DNA of 64,000 nt from assembly GCA_002371465.1 (NCBI GenBank), contig DFIU01000022.1:1-64000 (forward strand), written 5' to 3'. The notes beneath the pieces were generated by a model. That model saw nothing but the letters and a program-made list of their open reading frames with translations, was not told the origin of the DNA and did no database searches. Origin of the DNA: Lachnospiraceae bacterium UBA3689. GTDB taxonomy: Bacteria; Bacillota; Clostridia; Lachnospirales; Lachnospiraceae. The position numbers and the translations under genes are program-made. Positions 60,091 through 64,000 of the stretch are shown piece by piece (positions within the stretch are counted from its first letter, which is position 1; the number at the start of each line of letters is the position of its first letter).

Positions 60091-60348
60091 TTACACATCA
60101 CTCCCCTCATATGGTTCTAAATCAGCCCATGCATGGACCTTCATCTTTTCGCTTTCTTCAAGTGTAACTCCTTCGATCGCCCAAATCCCCGCCGTTTCCC
60201 ACCATTGTGCAATTCCAAGAGCATGATCAAATATCACTCTCCGCGTAGTCCCGGAAAATGTAATAATTACGTCCTTCTCACGTGGCGGTCGCTTCTCATC
60301 CGGTGCATACCACGTCACAATCTGCTTTCTCTTTCTTATTGCCCCCAT
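60091..60348 (-). CDS. Small phage protein, DUF551-like
   Basis: 85 residues: WYAPDEKRPPREKDVIITFSG, ALGIAQWWETAGIW, HAWADLEPYEG. The opening W-x-x-x-E-x-x-PP and closing WADLEP pattern recalls DUF551, common in phages and of unknown role. 2 nt before the regulator gene. Confidence 0.6.
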   Translation of the reverse strand: MGAIRKRKQIVTWYAPDEKRPPREKDVIITFSGTTRRVIFDHALGIAQWWETAGIWAIEGVTLEESEKMKVHAWADLEPYEGSDV

Positions 60349-60402
60349 TTATGTCCTCCCTAGCGCTTTCCCACTTAGGTATCCTGCATACCCTTCAGGC
60401 CA

Positions 60403-60486
60403 TATGCCGCTGCCGCGGATGCAGATAATTTAGACCGTGTACCGCTGCCACAAATCATTCAAACAGTGTACCGCTGCCGCAGATGT
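60403..60486 (-). repeat. Three short direct repeats downstream of the coiled-coil phage gene
   Basis: A GTGTACCGCTGCCRCARAT-like unit at about 60403, 60438 and 60467. The 60349-60500 gap has no sure gene; on the minus strand a 19-codon frame starting ATGGCTACATC reads through two units but has no clear ribosome site. Confidence 0.45.
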
Positions 60487-60500
60487 AGCCATATCCGCTC

Positions 60501-61661
60501 TCACTGGAGATATTCCCTGAGTTCTTTCACTAAATTGCTGGCATGTAGCAACGCACTCTGGTAGCGTTCTTGTTTCATAGATTCTTTCAGTTGCCTGTAA
60601 TGACCGAGTACGCGCTGCAATACGATCTTCTTTTTCTCTTCTCCCTGATCATCTGCGGTATCCCTTAATCTCTGTTTTTCCGGGGACTTCCTGGGAATTT
60701 GCGCCGGCGCAATTTCTTCTTCCTCCGTCTTGTCCCTTTCTGCTGCCGGTTCTGCCCGCTTAGTCGGTTTCTCATGCACTCCCTTCCCTTCTTCTGCTCC
60801 CCGATCTAAGACTTCAGCTGCAGGTTTATCTTGTTCAGCTGCTTCCAGGGTTCCTTTTTCACTGGATTCAGCCTTACGTTCTTCCTTCTTCACCTCTGAA
60901 ACCGCTGCCTTTTCCGGGACAGTCCCGGAAATTTGCGCCGGCGCAATTTCTACTGGGTCCAATTCTTTTGGCTCTTCTTTCAGAATCTCCGGTTCTTCCC
61001 CAAAAACCTCCTTCATCAGTTCAAAGAATTCTTCCCAGGAATGCGTTTCCGGAGCCTGACCAAACTTCTTTAACCGGAGCTCCCGCTCATACATCATCAA
61101 AAAGTACATTCCCTTCCGATAAGAGCGACTTCCGGAAGGATTGACCGCTTCTTTCATTGCTTCTGTATTTCCGATTGATTCATAGACAGCCTCCAGGATT
61201 TCCGGATTTTCCTTGAAGAATCTTTCTACCAGTTTCCTGAAATCATCCACGTCTCCGTTCTCCGGCGTCGTTTTATTAAAGGTCTTAAGTTCCCGGATAT
61301 CCGTCCTCTGTGTCTCCGGTCGGATCATACTTCGGTCTTCTACGGTCAGCTGGAGCATTTCTTCCAGTTGGCTTCGCTTGAAATTCTCATATTCCGGCAT
61401 CAAATTCTCCGAGTAGCCCCCAATGGAATACTCCCGGTTCACGGCCATCATCCGAGATACCGTGTAGCTTTCCAGTCCGTACTCGCCTTTTGCAAAATCC
61501 GCAATACTTTTGTATCCATCGTTCTCATATCCCTTTGAATCATCGATCTTCCTGAGATAATATCCAATCTTTACAAAGCTCTTTCGGATTCCCAGCAATT
61601 CCGCCTGAAGTTTTGCCTTCGTCGAAACCCATTCATCAATGGTCATCTGCAGATATTCCAT
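60501..61661 (-). CDS. Phage/ICE protein with ParB-like N-terminus and acidic tail
   Basis: 386 residues. N-terminal part (about 1-135) has the pattern GIRKSFVKIGYYLRKIDDSK, YKSIADFAKGEYGLESYTVS and SQLEEMLQL, found in many Lachnospiraceae phage and plasmid proteins of DUF3102-like or ParB-like type. The rest is low-complexity, rich in E, K, P and A, with the peptide EIAPAQI repeated because of the TTGCGCCGGCGCAA palindromes. Likely a DNA-binding replication/partition-type factor; not proven. Confidence 0.6.
   Translation of the reverse strand: MEYLQMTIDEWVSTKAKLQAELLGIRKSFVKIGYYLRKIDDSKGYENDGYKSIADFAKGEYGLESYTVSRMMAVNREYSIGGYSENLMPEYENFKRSQLEEMLQLTVEDRSMIRPETQRTDIRELKTFNKTTPENGDVDDFRKLVERFFKENPEILEAVYESIGNTEAMKEAVNPSGSRSYRKGMYFLMMYERELRLKKFGQAPETHSWEEFFELMKEVFGEEPEILKEEPKELDPVEIAPAQISGTVPEKAAVSEVKKEERKAESSEKGTLEAAEQDKPAAEVLDRGAEEGKGVHEKPTKRAEPAAERDKTEEEEIAPAQIPRKSPEKQRLRDTADDQGEEKKKIVLQRVLGHYRQLKESMKQERYQSALLHASNLVKELREYLQ
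60699..60712. repeat. TTGCGCCGGCGCAA palindrome, copy 2
   Basis: Lies in the acidic tail of the 386-residue protein. About 22 bp (AATTTGCGCC...AATTTCT) is identical to copy 3, with similar TTTTCCGGGGAC-like flanks, so the two arose by local duplication. Confidence 0.85.
60933..60946. repeat. TTGCGCCGGCGCAA palindrome, copy 3
   Basis: 234 nt from copy 2 in the same gene and frame, again coding EIAPAQI. Confidence 0.85.
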
Positions 61662-61672
61662 CGTTTTCTCCT

Positions 61673-63607
61673 TTACGCGGTCGTCCTTACACGTTCCCTT
61701 TTCAGATTCTGCTTAAACTCACTCAGTACTTTCCTGATTTTCTCTTTGTCCGGTTTCCTGTCATACTCGGAATACCATTGAAGAAGTTCATCCGTATTCA
61801 TGTCGATCTCGATTGTATAGTACGGCTTTTCCGGCTCTGCTTTCCTGCGTAAAAACAAAATCCAGGATTTGCCCTCAGCCATCTTGTTCATATACAGATC
61901 TGATGCCCCCACGCAGTGGTGAAGTCTTCTCCCCTCTGCCACAAGTTCCTCACATTTCGCCGCGGGGACGATGATATACTGCGCATTCTGCCAATAATAT
62001 CTTTCTGCTTTTTCGATATGCCGACGGATATTGGCATCTATCATCCTGTATTTTTCTGCATCGCGTTTCAGCCTTTCCCGGTCCCTTCTCTTATTGATCA
62101 CTTCTACCAGATCATCATGGCGGGCCTTCAGGTCTTTCGGCAGTCTTACGATGTCATCCTGCAGATTCAAGCCTTCCCTTTTCGACATCCTAAGATAATC
62201 TTTCCAAATCTCGATGGTTCTCTTCGGACTGCAGGACTGCTTTTTCATATAATTGACCATCCGCGTCACACTTCCCAGTTCCTTTAGTATCACTCCTGTA
62301 TCACTCGGACCAACCCTGTGTTTTTCAAGATATTCCAGAGCCTCCTGTGTAACCTTCTCCCCTGTCTGCTGCTCTCTTTGAAGCCACTTAAGCGCCGGAA
62401 AAGACCCATTTATCTCCCGCATCCTTGCGGCCCGGTTTCCATCAAGTTTCAAAACTTCTTTCAGGTTCTTTCCTTTTGGATTCATATCGGTCGGATCATG
62501 CCATCTGCTGTCATTAATAATGTCCGTTGCCATCTTCGTCATTCCCGCTTTAATCAGATACTCCAGATAGGGCTTGCTGCCTCCAATCAGAATATAGTTG
62601 TTGACATTAAATCTGATTCCTTTTTCTGCAAGAATTTCCATACCTGAATGGTCCATCTTCGCCCAGGGAAGAACCTCGTGCAGGCTATACGGATACAGCC
62701 GCGAAATTCGGAATACCTGACCGAAGCGCTTCTTATCCCACCATATCTGCGAATCTTCTTCTGCCTCCCGTCTGGTACCGTAATACACGTTTCCATATTG
62801 ATGTCCCTTTGGAATCAGGCAGCGGATGTTCTCGAACAGCTTTATTCTTTTCCCTCTCCGATCCCACTCGCATTCCGCCTCAAACTGCCTCTCCACATAC
62901 TTCGGGTCTTCCGGAGAGTTAATTGGTTGAAGGGTGACAACCGGCTGTTCCCTGCATTTGACACTTGCGCTTTTCTCAACCTTTACCGGTTCCCCGCACT
63001 TCGGACAAGCAACAATCCCATACTGCTTGAATTTCCTTGCTGTCCAGGAAGTCTTTCCGCACTTTGTACAGGTATAGGTACTCCTGTCACCTTTTTCCTG
63101 TACAAACAGATAATTTTCCGGAAAAACCTCCTCATCCAACCACTGCTTTGCCCTTTCCGGAACCGGATCCATCCCACGGAACAGATCAGCAATTCTTTTC
63201 ATCTTTCTTCGGGCTGCCATCTCCTTCCGTGCGGAAGCTATGGAATCTTCAAAAAAGTCAACACTGTATGTTTCCACATACCGATTCACAAGGTCTCTTT
63301 CCCTTTCTGAGGACCATTCGTACCTTCCATCCTCCCAATAGGCCAATCTCATAATTTCCCTGCATACGGTTCTCAGTCTCTTTTTCTTCCATTTGGGCTC
63401 ATTCGTCTCATCGTATACCGCCCAGTCCGGTACTTCCTTGTCGGCAAAATACCTGGCTTTCCTCGTTCCTTCCCAGAAAAGATCAATATTGAGGATCTCT
63501 TTCCCCTGCGCCTGAATCAGCTGTGCAGATGCGATTACATATTCATGGTTTGAATCCATCTCCGGAACCCTGCACGGAACAGAGTCCAGCAATCCCTTCT
63601 TTCTCAT
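61673..63607 (-). CDS. PcfJ-like protein
   Basis: 644 residues. A Zn-ribbon near residue 180-210 (CTKCGKTSWTARKFKQYGIV, then ACPKCGEPV) and a C-terminal PcfJ domain with LVAEGRRLHHCVGASDLYMN and KAEPEKPYYTIEIDMNTDEL. PcfJ was named on conjugative plasmid pCF10; homologues occur in phages and ICEs with unknown task. Ends 12 nt before the next gene's start and overlaps the PcfK-like stop by 4 nt. Confidence 0.82.
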   Translation of the reverse strand: MRKKGLLDSVPCRVPEMDSNHEYVIASAQLIQAQGKEILNIDLFWEGTRKARYFADKEVPDWAVYDETNEPKWKKKRLRTVCREIMRLAYWEDGRYEWSSERERDLVNRYVETYSVDFFEDSIASARKEMAARRKMKRIADLFRGMDPVPERAKQWLDEEVFPENYLFVQEKGDRSTYTCTKCGKTSWTARKFKQYGIVACPKCGEPVKVEKSASVKCREQPVVTLQPINSPEDPKYVERQFEAECEWDRRGKRIKLFENIRCLIPKGHQYGNVYYGTRREAEEDSQIWWDKKRFGQVFRISRLYPYSLHEVLPWAKMDHSGMEILAEKGIRFNVNNYILIGGSKPYLEYLIKAGMTKMATDIINDSRWHDPTDMNPKGKNLKEVLKLDGNRAARMREINGSFPALKWLQREQQTGEKVTQEALEYLEKHRVGPSDTGVILKELGSVTRMVNYMKKQSCSPKRTIEIWKDYLRMSKREGLNLQDDIVRLPKDLKARHDDLVEVINKRRDRERLKRDAEKYRMIDANIRRHIEKAERYYWQNAQYIIVPAAKCEELVAEGRRLHHCVGASDLYMNKMAEGKSWILFLRRKAEPEKPYYTIEIDMNTDELLQWYSEYDRKPDKEKIRKVLSEFKQNLKRERVRTTA

Positions 63608-64000
63608 TTCTGTTCTCCCATGTAGTACTCTTTGATAATCTTCTTAGCTTCTCCCATTCCGGGGATTCCCAGCGTGACCTTCCCTGCCTTCACTCCCGCT
63701 GCCTTCAGAATATTCTTATCCACTTCTTTTTGATGCCGGAATGACCATACCAGGAGATTTCCAATCATGCCTTTCAGACTTTTCCCTTTGCTCCGGACCT
63801 TTTTTGCCATATCATCACTGTTCAGGATCTGCCCCTTTACATATTCCACCCAATCTTCCATAATCCCTTCCAGCTTCAGCTCGGCTGCTTCCACATCGAT
63901 CTTTCCAATGGCTGCCGTCTGGGCATCGCAGAGTACAGGGAGATCTCCCTTTTCATACATTGATGCAAAATCGGCCGGGATCCCATTTTCTTTTGCCAGT
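63604..64000 (-). CDS. PcfK-like protein, cut by the window edge
   Basis: The frame stays open through the right edge (LAKENGIPADFASMYEKGDL), so the ATG at 63960 is probably not the start. The visible ~131 residues (KLEGIMEDWVEYVKGQILNS, RSKGKSLKGMIGNLLVWSF) are helical and are placed directly before PcfJ, as PcfK is. The assignment rests mainly on this pairing. Confidence 0.6.
   Translation of the reverse strand, partial: LAKENGIPADFASMYEKGDLPVLCDAQTAAIGKIDVEAAELKLEGIMEDWVEYVKGQILNSDDMAKKVRSKGKSLKGMIGNLLVWSFRHQKEVDKNILKAAGVKAGKVTLGIPGMGEAKKIIKEYYMGEQK

Larger units (their letters stand above)
40568..64000 (-). mobile_element. Siphovirus-type prophage, left (late-gene) part
   Basis: A continuous minus-strand set of phage genes in standard order: HNH, small and large terminase, portal, ClpP-like protease, HK97 capsid, connectors, tail, tape measure, baseplate, DGR remnant, holin and endolysin. 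Structural genes look intact. The integrase, repressor and replication genes are not in the window, so the right border lies past 64,000. Confidence 0.95.

Overview
The window looks like chromosomal DNA of a Gram-positive Clostridia member, most likely Lachnospiraceae. This is inferred from gene families and gene order, not from a 16S gene. Supporting signs are AGGAGG-type ribosome binding sites, PASTA and wall-associated proteins, a feoB cluster with an added Cys-rich peptide, heterodimeric ABC exporters, and a siphovirus prophage typical of gut and oral Firmicutes.

Host part, 1-40.5 kb, almost all on the minus strand. 0-1.7 kb: a complete IS3-family (IS150-like) element with a -1 frameshift site. 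1.8-7.7 kb: a PurF homologue without its nucleophile Cys, ispG, folA, thyA and malQ. 7.9-11.9 kb: potABCD polyamine importer. 12-17.2 kb: Na/Pi cotransporter, putP and metY. 17.3-20.9 kb: an iron-uptake cluster (feoB, two feoA, a Cys-rich membrane peptide and an HMA-domain protein) with a repeated TTAG-N6-CTAA operator of DtxR/SirR type. 21.1-25.9 kb: citrate synthase (plus strand), a broken panE-like pseudogene, an UlaG-like metallo-hydrolase and a purine permease. 26-31.6 kb: an overlapping string of two ABC exporter halves, pepT and a small M20-like protein. 31.8 kb: a glutaredoxin-like protein (plus). 32.2-38.7 kb: an envelope cluster of unknown function (secreted protein, phosphodiester-glycosidase-like protein, PASTA protein, large polytopic membrane protein). 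38.7-39.3 kb: on the plus strand, a probable type III toxin-antitoxin locus with a structured RNA, a terminator and a TenpN/CptN-like endoRNase. 39.4-40.5 kb: tRNA-Gly(GCC) and a GT2 glycosyltransferase.

Prophage part, about 40,568 to beyond 64,000. It starts at an 18-bp copy of a tRNA-Gly 3' end (left attachment site) and reads leftward: PcfK/PcfJ-like proteins, a ParB-like/DUF-type phage protein, a sigma-like regulator, HicAB, HNH, terminase, portal, ClpP-like protease, capsid, head-tail connectors, tail (with a G/GT -1 frameshift), tape measure, baseplate, then lysis genes. The integrase end lies outside the window.

The most striking find is a decayed diversity-generating retroelement (DGR) in the tail module. 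It keeps a variable protein with a C-type-lectin-like variable region and a post-VR hairpin. The accessory gene is cut after about 9 codons and joined to the last ~103 codons of a reverse transcriptase, so the template repeat and the RT catalytic half are gone. Second in interest are the type III TA locus, the DtxR-type operators, the Cys-less PurF paralogue, and degenerate repeats that start inside gene 3' ends and run into the following spacers.
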